DNA from: JAXMAO01 sp046350375
GTDB taxonomy: Bacteria; Planctomycetota; Phycisphaerae; UBA1845; UTPLA1
NCBI GenBank assembly: GCA_046350375.1
Contig: JAXMAO010000005.1
Span: 1 to 64,000, forward strand
Length of the DNA stretch: 64,000 nt
Reading direction: 5' to 3'
The notes beneath the pieces are model-generated. The model did not search any database and had not been told where the DNA came from. It saw only the letters and a list, made by a program, of their open reading frames with translations. Of this stretch, positions 43,327 through 51,543 are shown one piece after another; within the stretch, counting starts at the first letter, position 1, and each line of letters starts with the position of its first letter. Both the position numbers and the translations under genes were made by a program.

Positions 43327-44097
43327 TTGACTCGGACCATTCTGAGCGCGATGGCGGTCGTCCTGGCGGCAGCGGGCGCGGCGCGCGGCGTTGCGGTCAT
43401 CGACGTGAACTACAACGGCCTGGGGCCGTTCGAGCCGGTCAAGGGGCGCGTCTTCAATTGGAACGACAGTTCGCCGACCAGCCTGCTCTTCTCGTTTACG
43501 AGCGGGCAGGGCATTGCGGCGGGGTACTACACGTTCAACGGCGCGCCCGGCAACCCGAGCGACTATCGCGGGGCGCTGTGGGGCTACTGTCTCGAGCCGC
43601 AGCAGGACACGCCGCCGCCGAATCAGCTTCAGCCTTTTGGAGTCGCGAACGTCGCCGATTCGCCGCTGCCGGGCTCGCCTATTCCCGGCGCGGGCGGCAT
43701 GGGCTCCGACAAGGCGGCCGCCGTGGCGCGGGCCATCTACGCGGCCTATGCGCCCTATGGCGGCGCGACGAACTGGATGGCGCTCGACAGCTTTCACGCC
43801 GCGGCGCTCAACGCCACGCTGTGGGAAATCGTCTACGAAAAGCCGGGCCAGTCGCTCAACCCCGATACCGGGTACGCGCGCGTCTTTGTCGGCGTGCAGA
43901 CGGCGCTGACCGACACGCTGCGGTCTTACGCGGCCGGATACCTGGCGGCCGCGAATGACCCGCAGGCGCCCCAGGCAGGCGGCCTGTTCGTGCTGACCAA
44001 TTCGCAGTACCAGGACATCATCGTGCCCGAGCCGGCCACGCTGGCGCTGATCGGCGCGGGGCTGGCGGCGATCGCCCGCCGGCGGCGCCGCGCCTGA
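43327..44097 (+). CDS. PEP-CTERM-sorted secreted protein
   Basis: 256 residues if started at the TTG at 43327, which has GGGAGGGG just upstream and puts the signal peptide (ILSAMAVVLAAAGAARG) at the N-terminus; a TTG ten codons earlier is possible. The body (VIDVNYNGLGPFEPVKGRVF, SDYRGALWGYCLEP, NATLWEIVYEK) has no domain I can name but resembles PEP-CTERM choice-of-anchor proteins. The C-terminus has a clear sorting signal: VPEPATLALIGAG, then a hydrophobic stretch and RRRRRA. The selC gene follows on the other strand 50 bases downstream. Confidence 0.8.
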   Translation: MTRTILSAMAVVLAAAGAARGVAVIDVNYNGLGPFEPVKGRVFNWNDSSPTSLLFSFTSGQGIAAGYYTFNGAPGNPSDYRGALWGYCLEPQQDTPPPNQLQPFGVANVADSPLPGSPIPGAGGMGSDKAAAVARAIYAAYAPYGGATNWMALDSFHAAALNATLWEIVYEKPGQSLNPDTGYARVFVGVQTALTDTLRSYAAGYLAAANDPQAPQAGGLFVLTNSQYQDIIVPEPATLALIGAGLAAIARRRRRA

Positions 44098-44147
44098 CGC
44101 CGGTCCGCGCTCGCGCCTGTCCGCCCCAACCTCGGCCTGGAGTCCAC

Positions 44148-44242
44148 CGGGAGCGGATGGGAATCGAACCCACCAGGAGCCGCGCAGCGACCCCTCGACG
44201 GCTTTGAAGACCGCGGGACCCACCAGGAATCCGGACGCTCCC
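44148..44242 (-). tRNA. selC: tRNA-Sec (anticodon UCA)
   Basis: On the minus strand the RNA begins GGGAGCG and ends CGCUCCC plus discriminator G73, with no encoded CCA. The D arm has a six-base-pair stem (GGAUUC/GGGUCC), a hallmark of tRNA-Sec. The anticodon loop is CUUCAAA with anticodon UCA, and there is a long variable arm with a seven-pair stem (GGGGUCG/CGGCUCC). The T arm is GUGGG-UUCGAUU-CCCAU. The acceptor shows seven pairs; the eighth expected in bacterial tRNA-Sec is U opposite C. It reads UGA codons as selenocysteine with SelB, for example in selD 5.6 kb away, after charging by SerRS. Confidence 0.95.
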
Positions 44243-44248
44243 GGCGAC

Positions 44249-44277
44249 ACTATGCCACGAATCGCCCGCCGGCGGAA
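44249..44277 (-). promoter_or_regulatory. Candidate promoter of selC
   Basis: On the minus strand TTCCGC and CATAGT (44254-44249) are 17 bases apart, with the -10 ending six bases before the tRNA 5' end. Transcription would then start at about the first tRNA base, leaving little or no 5' leader. Prediction only. Confidence 0.4.
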
Positions 44278-44326
44278 GCGGCCGCGCGGCGGCGCCGGGC
44301 GCGCCCTATACTGGCCCGCGATCGTC

Positions 44327-45397
44327 ATGGCCCAGCCGCTGCGTGAACTTCGCCGCTTCATCACCCGCCGCGCCACCGAGCTGGGCGTCGGACTTTCGCC
44401 GTTCCTGCCGCTGCCGATCATCACCGCCGTCGAGCGCGGGCTGGCGCGGGCCGGGCCGTTCGTGCCGCGCGTCGGCCGGCAGGTGGCCCGCAATCTGCGC
44501 GCGGCGGGCATCGACGCGCCGGCGGTGCGGCACGAGTATTTCGCGCGGGTCGCCGCTCACCTGGCGGGCGGACTGCGAATCTTCCACTACGTGCGGCGCG
44601 TTTCGGCGGACGGCGGACCCATGCCGCCCGGCCTGGCGCAAATCGTGGAGCGCGAAATTCAGGTCGACGCCACGCTCGAGCGGCTGCGCGGTGCGGCGGC
44701 CGGCGGGCGCGGCGCGATCGTGATCGGCGCGCACATCGCCAACTTCCTGCTGGTGCTGGCGCGGATCAACCAGGAGCTGCCGCTGACGGTCTACCTGCGA
44801 CACTCGGCCGACCCGGCCCGCATGGCCGCCAAGGAGATGTGGTGCCGCGCGACCGGGCTGCGCTACATCGCCGAGCCGGCGCGGCTGACCGATCCGACCC
44901 ACCGCGCCGCACTGATGTCCGAGGCGCTGCGGGCCGGACAGGTGCTCATCATCACCCCCGACCTGCCGCAGAAGCGCGGCGCAGGGGTGCCGGTGCGGTT
45001 CCTCGATCGCGAGCTCTATCTGCCGACCGGCGCCGCGGCGCTGTCGGTGCTGACCGGGGCGTCGCTGGTGGCGGCGATCGCGCGGCCGTCCGAGACGGTG
45101 CGCGGCCTGAACGGCTTGTCGGCGACCTGCGTAACGTTTGAGGGGCCGCTCGCGGCGGAGACGACCGGCAGCGGGCGCGGCTGGAAGCAGGCGGCCATCG
45201 CGGCGCGCATGCAGTGGTTCGCCGATCACCTGGCGCGGTTCGTGCGAACGCATCCGGCGCTGTGGTTTCTGTGGGGCGACAATCGCTGGTCGCGCGTCTT
45301 CTCGGGCGACGAGCGCTACGGACGGCTGCTGCGCCCGCAATCAAATGCCAGCCATCCCGCGACGCCGGGCCTCGCGAACGCGGCGGAGTCGGCGTAG
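44327..45397 (+). CDS. LpxL/HtrB-family acyltransferase-like protein
   Basis: 356 residues. I start at the ATG giving MAQPLRELRRFITRR: a TATACT element lies 15 bases upstream at 44307-44312, and the earlier ATG at 44252 falls in the selC promoter. Lipid A acyltransferase family features: VGRQVARNLRAAGI near residue 50, the histidine region AIVIGAHIANFLLVLARI, and LIITPDLPQKRGAGVPVRFL with PTGAAALSVLTGASLVAAI. The family's HxxxxE/D dyad is not intact: the acidic residue after the His is Leu (HIANFL instead of HFGNWE). It may therefore be inactive or use another residue. The rightward genes to about 49.4 kb are tightly spaced and may be one operon. Confidence 0.8.
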   Translation: MAQPLRELRRFITRRATELGVGLSPFLPLPIITAVERGLARAGPFVPRVGRQVARNLRAAGIDAPAVRHEYFARVAAHLAGGLRIFHYVRRVSADGGPMPPGLAQIVEREIQVDATLERLRGAAAGGRGAIVIGAHIANFLLVLARINQELPLTVYLRHSADPARMAAKEMWCRATGLRYIAEPARLTDPTHRAALMSEALRAGQVLIITPDLPQKRGAGVPVRFLDRELYLPTGAAALSVLTGASLVAAIARPSETVRGLNGLSATCVTFEGPLAAETTGSGRGWKQAAIAARMQWFADHLARFVRTHPALWFLWGDNRWSRVFSGDERYGRLLRPQSNASHPATPGLANAAESA

Positions 45398-45401
45398 CGC
45401 C

Positions 45402-46196
45402 ATGATCGCCGTCGCGCTGCTGCTGTCGCTGCCGGTCGCGATGTGGGCCGGGCAGACCGCGCTGCGGCTGGCGGTCGGCCGGCCGATCTGCTGGCGGCTG
45501 GCGGCGTCGGACCTGCCGCGCCGCTGGCAGCGCGTCAACCGCGTCTGGAAGAACGCCTGCGTGCTGTCGGCGCCGCTGCTGTTTCCGCTGCTGCGCGGCA
45601 TGGGGGTGGTCGAATATTACGCGGCGCTGCTGCCGCGCGGCGTGGCGGCGGCGCACCTGCTCTACGGTTTCGCCGGGCCGGTCATCTACCTCGCACTGCT
45701 GTATGGCGCGTGGACGGCGACCGGAAACGTGACGTTCGGCCTGCGGCATCCCTGGCCGACGCTGCTGGCGCGGACGGCCAGCGTGCCGCTTTCGGCGGCG
45801 CTGGGGGCAACGCTCGAGGAGCTGCTCTTTCGCGGCGTGCTGCAGGCCGACCTGATGCGCGGCCTGGCGCCCGGGCGGGCGGCGGCGATCTCGGCGGTCG
45901 CGTTCGCGCTGGCGCACTACGTCCGCCGCGTGAAGCGCTACTGGACGATCGTCGGCCACCTGGCGCTGGGGTCGCTGCTGGCGGTCAGCTTCGCGCAGAC
46001 GCAGTCGCTGTGGCTTCCGATCGGCGTGCACGCCGGCGGCATCTTCATGATCATGGGCGCGCGACCCTACCTGCGCTACACCGGCCCGGCGTGGCTGGTG
46101 GGGGCGAGCATCTTTCCGTACGCGGGCGCGGCCGGCGTGGCGGGACTGAGCCTGCTGACGGTCAACGTCTGGCTGGCCTACGGGGTCGGACCATGA
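45402..46196 (+). CDS. CPBP-family intramembrane metalloprotease
   Basis: 264 residues with about six to seven hydrophobic segments. The Abi/CPBP motifs are present: TLEELLFRGVLQ (EExxxR), then ALAHYVRR with a His, and GVHAGGIFMIMG with a second His. These proteins are membrane glutamic-type proteases related to the Rce1 CAAX protease. Substrate unknown. The stop overlaps the start of the next gene (ATGA), and the gene begins four bases after the acyltransferase stop, so it is part of a rightward operon. Confidence 0.88.
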   Translation: MIAVALLLSLPVAMWAGQTALRLAVGRPICWRLAASDLPRRWQRVNRVWKNACVLSAPLLFPLLRGMGVVEYYAALLPRGVAAAHLLYGFAGPVIYLALLYGAWTATGNVTFGLRHPWPTLLARTASVPLSAALGATLEELLFRGVLQADLMRGLAPGRAAAISAVAFALAHYVRRVKRYWTIVGHLALGSLLAVSFAQTQSLWLPIGVHAGGIFMIMGARPYLRYTGPAWLVGASIFPYAGAAGVAGLSLLTVNVWLAYGVGP

Positions 46197-46591
46197 GCGA
46201 CGCCGCACTGGGCCGGGCGCGGGTGGTGCGCGGGTCCGCGTCGCGTGCGGCGGCGGATGAGCGGCTGTTCCGGGCCGACGAGATGGACGACCTCGACCAG
46301 GCCGTGCGGGCGGGAACCGTGCGCCGCGTGGCGCTGCCGGACCTGGAGGTGATGCTGGGCGCGATCTGGGACGGCGACGTGGCGTGGGCCGAGTGGCGCC
46401 GGCGCGGCGTCGAGCTGGAGCTGCCGGGCACGTCGGCCGACGGCGCGGCGGCGACGCTCGATTCGGTCGCGGCGGCCTGGCGGACCTGGAGCGCCGCGCG
46501 GCGCCGCTGGAACACGATCGCCGGAGTGCTGCTGAGCCTGGTGGCGCTGGCGGCGGCGTTCCTGGCGACGCTGTTTGTCGGCAGCCATTAG
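46193..46591 (+). CDS. Small tail-anchored hypothetical protein
   Basis: 132 residues, coupled to the CPBP gene by an ATGA overlap. The first ~105 residues are soluble and charged (RLFRADEMDDLDQAVRAG, WAEWRRRGVELELPG). One C-terminal membrane helix (TIAGVLLSLVALAAAFLATL) would anchor it with the bulk in the cytoplasm. No domain recognised. Its fixed place between a membrane protease and a phosphatase gene suggests a shared membrane role, but that is a guess. Confidence 0.7.
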   Translation: MSDAALGRARVVRGSASRAAADERLFRADEMDDLDQAVRAGTVRRVALPDLEVMLGAIWDGDVAWAEWRRRGVELELPGTSADGAAATLDSVAAAWRTWSAARRRWNTIAGVLLSLVALAAAFLATLFVGSH

Positions 46592-46608
46592 CCGGAAGGG
46601 CGGCACTG

Positions 46609-47403
46609 GTGCACGATCGCGAACTGTCGAGCCTGCTCGAATTCGCCGTGGCGCAGGCGCGCCGCGCCGGCGCGCTCACGCTCGAATACTTCCACGGCAC
46701 GACGCCGGTCGAACGCAAGGCCGATCGCTCGCCGGTCACCGCGGCCGATCGCGGGGCCGAGGCGCTGCTGCGCGAGGCGATCGTGGCGGCCTATCCGGCG
46801 CACGGCATTCTGGGCGAGGAGTTCGGCGAGCAGCCGGGGCGCGAGCCGGGCCGCTGGATTCTCGATCCGCTCGACGGCACGCAGTCGTTCATCTCGGGCG
46901 TGCCGCTGTTCGCCGTGCTGGTCGGCTTCGAATGGCGCGGCGCGATGCTGGCCGGCGTGATTCACCTCCCGGCGCTCGACGAAACGGTCTGGGCGGCGAG
47001 CGGGCAGGGCTGCTGGTGGAACGGCCGGCGGGCGCGGGTGTCGGGCGTGGGCGAACTCGCGGCGGCCCGCGTGCTGACCACCTCGGCCAACCTGCTCGAG
47101 CAGCACGGCCGCGCCGCAGCGTACGAGCGTTTGCGGCGCCGCGCGGCGGTCGACCGCGGGTCGTACGACGCGTACGGCTACGTGCTGGTGGCGACCGGCC
47201 GGGCCGAGGTCGTGGTCGACCCGGTCATGAACATCTGGGACAATGCCGCGCTGCTGCCGGTGGTGGTCGAGGCCGGCGGTTCGTTTACCGACTGGGACGG
47301 CCGGGCGACGCACGCGTCGCCGCACGCGGTGGCGACCAACGGGGCGCTGTTCGCGGCGACGATGGCGGCGCTGCAAGGTCGGTCCGAGGAGGAAAGTCGA
47401 TGA
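46609..47403 (+). CDS. Inositol monophosphatase-family phosphatase, HisN-like
   Basis: 264 residues from a GTG start with GGAAGGG eight bases upstream. The metal-binding motifs of the family are present: ADRSPVTAADRGAE, GEEFGE (first acidic pair), ILDPLDGTQSFISGVPLFAV (DPxDGT) and the C-terminal WDNAALLPVVVEAGG (WDxA). Members hydrolyse inositol phosphates, histidinol phosphate, fructose-1,6-bisphosphate or PAP. The DGTxxFxxGxPxFAVLVG form is common in the histidinol-phosphatase branch, so a histidine-biosynthesis role is possible but not proven. It overlaps the next gene by an ATGA. Confidence 0.87.
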   Translation: MHDRELSSLLEFAVAQARRAGALTLEYFHGTTPVERKADRSPVTAADRGAEALLREAIVAAYPAHGILGEEFGEQPGREPGRWILDPLDGTQSFISGVPLFAVLVGFEWRGAMLAGVIHLPALDETVWAASGQGCWWNGRRARVSGVGELAAARVLTTSANLLEQHGRAAAYERLRRRAAVDRGSYDAYGYVLVATGRAEVVVDPVMNIWDNAALLPVVVEAGGSFTDWDGRATHASPHAVATNGALFAATMAALQGRSEEESR

Positions 47404-48191
47404 GGCGTGGGGCGAGGGTGGCGGCGGCGCTGGGCGTCATCGCGGCGTGCGGCACGTCGGCGAGCGGCAAGGTGATATCAAAGACGGTCGAATATCGCGA
47501 CGGCGACGTGACGCTCGAGGGCTACCTGGCGCTCGACGACGTGGCAAGAGGCCCGCGCCCGGGCGTGCTGGTCGTGCACGAGTGGTGGGGCTGCAACGCG
47601 TTTGCGCATCAGAAGGCCGACGAACTGGCCGGGCTGGGGTACGTCGCGTTCGCGCTCGACATGTACGGCAAGGGCAAGACCACCACCGAGCGGAAGCAGG
47701 CGTCGGAGTGGTCCGGGCAGTTCTACAAAGACACCGCGCTGCTGCGGACGCGGGCGCTGGCCGGCCTGAAGGTGCTGGCATCGCAGCCGGGGGTCGACCG
47801 CGGCCGCATCGCGGCGATCGGCTTCTGCTTCGGCGGCACGACCGTGCTGAACCTGGCGCTGTCGGGCGCCGACCTGCGGGCGGTCGTCAGCTTCCACGGC
47901 GGGCTGATTCCGTTCAAGGTTGACGCCGACAAGCCGGTCAAGGCGAAGATCCTCGTCTGTCACGGCGCCGACGACCCGATGATCGAGGCCAAGGCGATCG
48001 GCGAGTTCCAGGCCACCTGTCGCGCCGCCAAGGCCGACTGGCAGATGGTCTATTACGGCAACGCGGTGCACAGTTTCACCAATCCGCGGGCCGGCGCGGC
48101 GGGCATTGCGGGCGTCGCGTACGACGAGCCGGCCGCGAAGCGCTCGTGGCAGGCGATGCGGGCGCTGTTCGACGAGGTCTTCGCGCATTAG
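47400..48191 (+). CDS. Exported dienelactone hydrolase-family protein
   Basis: 263 residues. An N-terminal signal (RVAAALGVIAACGTSASG) suggests export. The alpha/beta-hydrolase triad of the DLH family is visible: nucleophile Cys in AIGFCFGGTTVL, Asp in CHGADDPMIE, and His in NAVHSFTNP. VLVVHEWWGCN near residue 60 is the typical oxyanion strand. Family members open dienelactones in chloroaromatic breakdown, but most have unknown esterase activity. Coupled to the HisN-like gene upstream by ATGA. Confidence 0.9.
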   Translation: MRRGARVAAALGVIAACGTSASGKVISKTVEYRDGDVTLEGYLALDDVARGPRPGVLVVHEWWGCNAFAHQKADELAGLGYVAFALDMYGKGKTTTERKQASEWSGQFYKDTALLRTRALAGLKVLASQPGVDRGRIAAIGFCFGGTTVLNLALSGADLRAVVSFHGGLIPFKVDADKPVKAKILVCHGADDPMIEAKAIGEFQATCRAAKADWQMVYYGNAVHSFTNPRAGAAGIAGVAYDEPAAKRSWQAMRALFDEVFAH

Positions 48192-48249
48192 CCCAAGCCC
48201 GGTCGAGTCTGCCGCGGAGCCGACCGCGTCGCCGCGCGATTTCGCGGAC

Positions 48250-49428
48250 GTGCTTCTCCGGCTGGCGCGGCACAACTCGCTCGCCGCGCTGCGGCGCGAT
48301 CCACTCTACCAGGCCCGCGCGGCCGAAATCTGGCGGCAGCTCGACACGCTGACCCACTATTCCGACGCACCGGCCGCCGCGCCGCGCGACGGCGTTGCCG
48401 CGCCGCGCCGCCGCCTGCGGGCGGTGGCGTGGAACATCGAGCGCGGCGTGCATCTCGACAACATTGTCGCCGCGCTGCGCGACCATCCGCTGATGGCGGG
48501 CGCCGATCTCTACCTGCTGACCGAGCTCGACGTCGGCATGGCGCGCTCCGGCAACCGCGACGTCCCGCGCGAGATTGCCGCGCGCCTGCGGCTCAACGGC
48601 GTGTTTGGCCCGTGCTACCTGAACCTCGCCAAGGGCGGCGGCATCGAGCGCGACGCGCTCGGCGACAACGCCCGGGCGCTGCACGGCAACGCGCTCTATT
48701 CGCGCTGGCCGATCGAGACGGCGGCGCTGCTGCGCCTGCCGAACGGCAAGGACAAGATGCGCGGGCAGGAGAAGCGGATCGGCTCGCAGGCGGCCGTGAT
48801 CGCGACCGTCCGCACGCCTTTCGGGCCGATCGCCGCGGCGTCATGCCACCTCGACGCCCACAGCACGCGGCGACACCGGCGGCGGCAATTGCGGCGCGTG
48901 GTCGACGCGCTGGATTGCGCCTCCCCCGCGCCGGGCGCGGCGCTGGTCGGCGGCGACTGGAACACCAGCACCCACCAGACGCACCGCGCCGCGTCGGCCA
49001 TCATCGGCTTCTGGGTGCGCGTCGCGCTGGGCGTCGGCCGATGCCTGCGCGACCACTATCCGTTCCCGGACCGGATGTTCGAGCGGCCGCTGTTCCGCAT
49101 GCTCGAGCAGCGCGGCTATGACTATCGCGCGCTCAACGAGCCGGGCGGCACGACGCTGGCCCATCACATCCTGAACGAGAAGGACCGCCGCAACCTGCGC
49201 GACTGGGTGCCGGCCTGGTGCCTGGCGCACATCGAGCGCGAGCTGGCGCCGTTCGACGGCGTCTGCCGGCTGAAGCTCGACTGGTTCGCCGGGCGCGGGC
49301 TGCGCGCCGCGGCCGGGCCGGGCGCGGTTCGGCCGCAGGTGGTCCGCGACGTGACGCCGGCCGGAACGCGGCTGTCGGATCACGATCCGATCGTGCTGGA
49401 TTTTGAGATTTGCGACATGTCGGCGTAG
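48250..49428 (+). CDS. Endonuclease/exonuclease/phosphatase (EEP) family protein
   Basis: About 392 residues if started at the GTG at 48250; the frame is open upstream into the previous gene and no ATG is well placed, so the start is uncertain. EEP (DNase I-like) motifs: RAVAWNIERGVHLDN (WNIE with catalytic Asn/Glu), LLTELDVGMARSG, ASCHLDAHSTRRHR, LVGGDWNTSTHQT (GDxN) and the C-terminal RLSDHDPIVLDFE (SDHxP). It is a metal-dependent phosphodiesterase or phosphatase. The Arg-rich helix between GDWN and SDH may bind a nucleic acid or lipid head group, which is not decidable. Confidence 0.8.
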   Translation: MLLRLARHNSLAALRRDPLYQARAAEIWRQLDTLTHYSDAPAAAPRDGVAAPRRRLRAVAWNIERGVHLDNIVAALRDHPLMAGADLYLLTELDVGMARSGNRDVPREIAARLRLNGVFGPCYLNLAKGGGIERDALGDNARALHGNALYSRWPIETAALLRLPNGKDKMRGQEKRIGSQAAVIATVRTPFGPIAAASCHLDAHSTRRHRRRQLRRVVDALDCASPAPGAALVGGDWNTSTHQTHRAASAIIGFWVRVALGVGRCLRDHYPFPDRMFERPLFRMLEQRGYDYRALNEPGGTTLAHHILNEKDRRNLRDWVPAWCLAHIERELAPFDGVCRLKLDWFAGRGLRAAAGPGAVRPQVVRDVTPAGTRLSDHDPIVLDFEICDMSA

Positions 49429-49473
49429 GCGGGCGTGGCGGCGCCGGAGTGCGGCGGTCAGGCGGTGCGGCGG

Positions 49474-50844
49474 TCAGGCGTCGTTGCGCGGCGGCTGCTG
49501 GAACTTGGACCAGGTGCGTTCGAGGAAGGTCGTGTCGACCGCTCCTTTGGCGAAGCTCTCGTGGTCGAAGATGGCCTGGTGCATGGGGATGGTGGTCGGA
49601 ATCGGCCCCAGCTCGAACTCGAGCAGGCAGCGCTTCATGCAGGCGATGGCGGCGGCGCGCGTCGGCTTGTGGACGATCAGCTTGCCGATCATCGAGTCGT
49701 AGTTGGGCGGCACGACGTAGCCGGCGTGCGCGTGCGAGTCCCACCGGACGCCCAGGCCGCCGGGCGGGCGGAAGCGTTCGATTCGACCCGGCGAGGGGCG
49801 GAAGTCGGCCGACGGATCCTCGGCGTTGATCCGCGCCTCGATGGCGCAGCCGTGGGTGCGGATGTCGCTCTGGCGGAGGGTGAGCTTCTGGTTGGCGGCG
49901 ATCTGGATCTGCCACGCCACGAGGTCGACGCCGGTCACCAGCTCGGTCACCGGGTGTTCGACCTGGATGCGGGTGTTGACCTCGATGAAGTAATAGTTCT
50001 CCTTGCGATCGACCAGGAACTCGACCGTGCCGGCGGAGAAGTAGCCGGCCGAGCGGGTGAGCTTGACGGCGGCCTTGCAGATTTCCTCGCGCGTGCGGCC
50101 GCTGAGCATCGGCGAGGGGGCCTCCTCGATGAGCTTCTGGTGGCGGCGCTGAATGGTGCAGTCGCGCTCGAAGAGGTGGATGACGTTGCCGTGCCGGTCG
50201 CCGAGGATCTGCACCTCGACGTGGCGCGGGTTTTCGATCAGCTTTTCGAGATAGACGCGCCCGTCCTTGAAGGCCGCCATGGCCTCGGCGCGGGCGTTCT
50301 TGAGCTGGCCGCGCAGGTTGGCCTCGTTGTGGGCGATGCGCATGCCGCGTCCGCCACCGCCGGCGGCCGCCTTGATCATGACCGGGTAGCCCATCTCGCC
50401 GGCCAGGCGCAGCGCCTCCTCGTCCTCCTCGATCACGTCGCCGCTGCCGGGCACGGTCGGCACGCGCAGCTTGCGGGCCAGCTTCTTGGCGGCGGCCTTG
50501 TCGCCCAGCATGCGGATCGACTCGGCCGACGGCCCGATGAACTCGATCTTCGAGGCGCGGCACTGCTCGGCGAAGGTGGCGCTTTCGGCCAGGAAACCGT
50601 AGCCGGGGTGAATCGCGTCGACGTTGGCGACCTCGGCGGCGGCGATGATGCGGTCGGCCTTCAGGTAGCTCTCGCGGGCCATGGCCGGGCCGATGCAGAC
50701 CGTCTTGTCGGCCAGGCGCAGGTAGGCGGCGTCGCGGTCGGCCTCGGAGAAGACGGCCACCGTTTCGATGCCCAGCTCGCGGCAGGCGCGGATGATCCGC
50801 AGGGCAATCTCACCGCGATTTGCAATCAGGACTCGTGAAATCAT
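49474..50844 (-). CDS. accC: Acetyl-CoA carboxylase biotin carboxylase subunit
   Basis: 456 residues starting MISRVLIANRGEIALRI. It carboxylates biotin on AccB using ATP and bicarbonate. ATP-grasp features are complete: HPGYGFLAES, IEFIGPSAESIRMLGDKAAA, MIKAAAGGGGRGMRI (glycine loop), FERDCTIQRRHQKLIEEAPS, FIEVNTRIQVEHPVTE and the Arg in GCAIEARINAEDP. The gene lies 70 bases after accB, with efp upstream of accB, a common efp-accB-accC arrangement. The last gene of this leftward operon. Confidence 0.97.
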   Translation of the reverse strand: MISRVLIANRGEIALRIIRACRELGIETVAVFSEADRDAAYLRLADKTVCIGPAMARESYLKADRIIAAAEVANVDAIHPGYGFLAESATFAEQCRASKIEFIGPSAESIRMLGDKAAAKKLARKLRVPTVPGSGDVIEEDEEALRLAGEMGYPVMIKAAAGGGGRGMRIAHNEANLRGQLKNARAEAMAAFKDGRVYLEKLIENPRHVEVQILGDRHGNVIHLFERDCTIQRRHQKLIEEAPSPMLSGRTREEICKAAVKLTRSAGYFSAGTVEFLVDRKENYYFIEVNTRIQVEHPVTELVTGVDLVAWQIQIAANQKLTLRQSDIRTHGCAIEARINAEDPSADFRPSPGRIERFRPPGGLGVRWDSHAHAGYVVPPNYDSMIGKLIVHKPTRAAAIACMKRCLLEFELGPIPTTIPMHQAIFDHESFAKGAVDTTFLERTWSKFQQPPRNDA

Positions 50845-50914
50845 CGTTTCTGCACGGCGCGCCACACCCGGCCCGGGCGCCGCACACCGCGGCCCGGAGC
50901 CGATCACGCGGCGC

Positions 50915-51376
50915 CTAGTCGGGTTTCACGCGAAACAGGGGCTGGCCGAACTCGACCGGCTGGGCGTTGGACACCAGCACGGCCTCGACCGCGCCGGAAA
51001 CCTCGGCCTTGATTTCGTTGAACACCTTCATCGCCTCGATCTTGCAGACCACCGTTTCGGGCCCGACGCGCGACCCGACGCTGACGTAGGGCGGCGACTC
51101 GGGGTCGGCCGCGGCGTAGAAGGTGCCCACCATGGGCGACTTGATGAGCGCGCCCGGCGCGGGCGCCGCGACGACCGGCGCCGGCGCGGCCTGGGCCGCC
51201 ACGTGCGCCGGCATGAGCATCGTCTGCACCGGGGCGGCGGCCGCCACGGCGGGCGCCAGCGCGCCGGGCGTGGCGCGGCGCAGCACGATGCGGTCCTCGC
51301 CGTCGCGGAGCATCAGCTCGGTCAGGTCGTTGGCGACCATCAGGTCGCACAGTGCCTTGATCTGGTCGTAATTCAT
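50915..51376 (-). CDS. accB: Acetyl-CoA carboxylase biotin carboxyl carrier protein
   Basis: 153 residues starting MNYDQIKALCDLM. A helical N-terminal part (to about residue 35), an Ala/Pro-rich hinge (residues 38-75), and the biotinyl domain with PMVGTFYAA and the biotinylation motif EAMKV (Lys117). It carries carboxybiotin between AccC and the carboxyltransferase. Upstream of accC on the same strand. Confidence 0.97.
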   Translation of the reverse strand: MNYDQIKALCDLMVANDLTELMLRDGEDRIVLRRATPGALAPAVAAAAPVQTMLMPAHVAAQAAPAPVVAAPAPGALIKSPMVGTFYAAADPESPPYVSVGSRVGPETVVCKIEAMKVFNEIKAEVSGAVEAVLVSNAQPVEFGQPLFRVKPD

Positions 51377-51543
51377 GTACACATTCCGACAACGCGCGGG
51401 CGCCGGGCTGCGAAAGCGGCACCGGCCGCGGACGCGCGTCCGCGCCAAACCGAACGGGCCATGCTACGAGCGGGCAGCACGGGCGGTCAAGCCGGCGGCG
51501 GAGCGATCGGCCCGCGTGCATTGCCCGGCGCGCGGGCGGCGCG

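Noticed and set aside
46193..46591. Treating the small tail-anchored protein as an anti-sigma factor
   Set aside because: The size and single C-terminal helix fit, but there is no zinc motif and no sigma-factor gene beside it.
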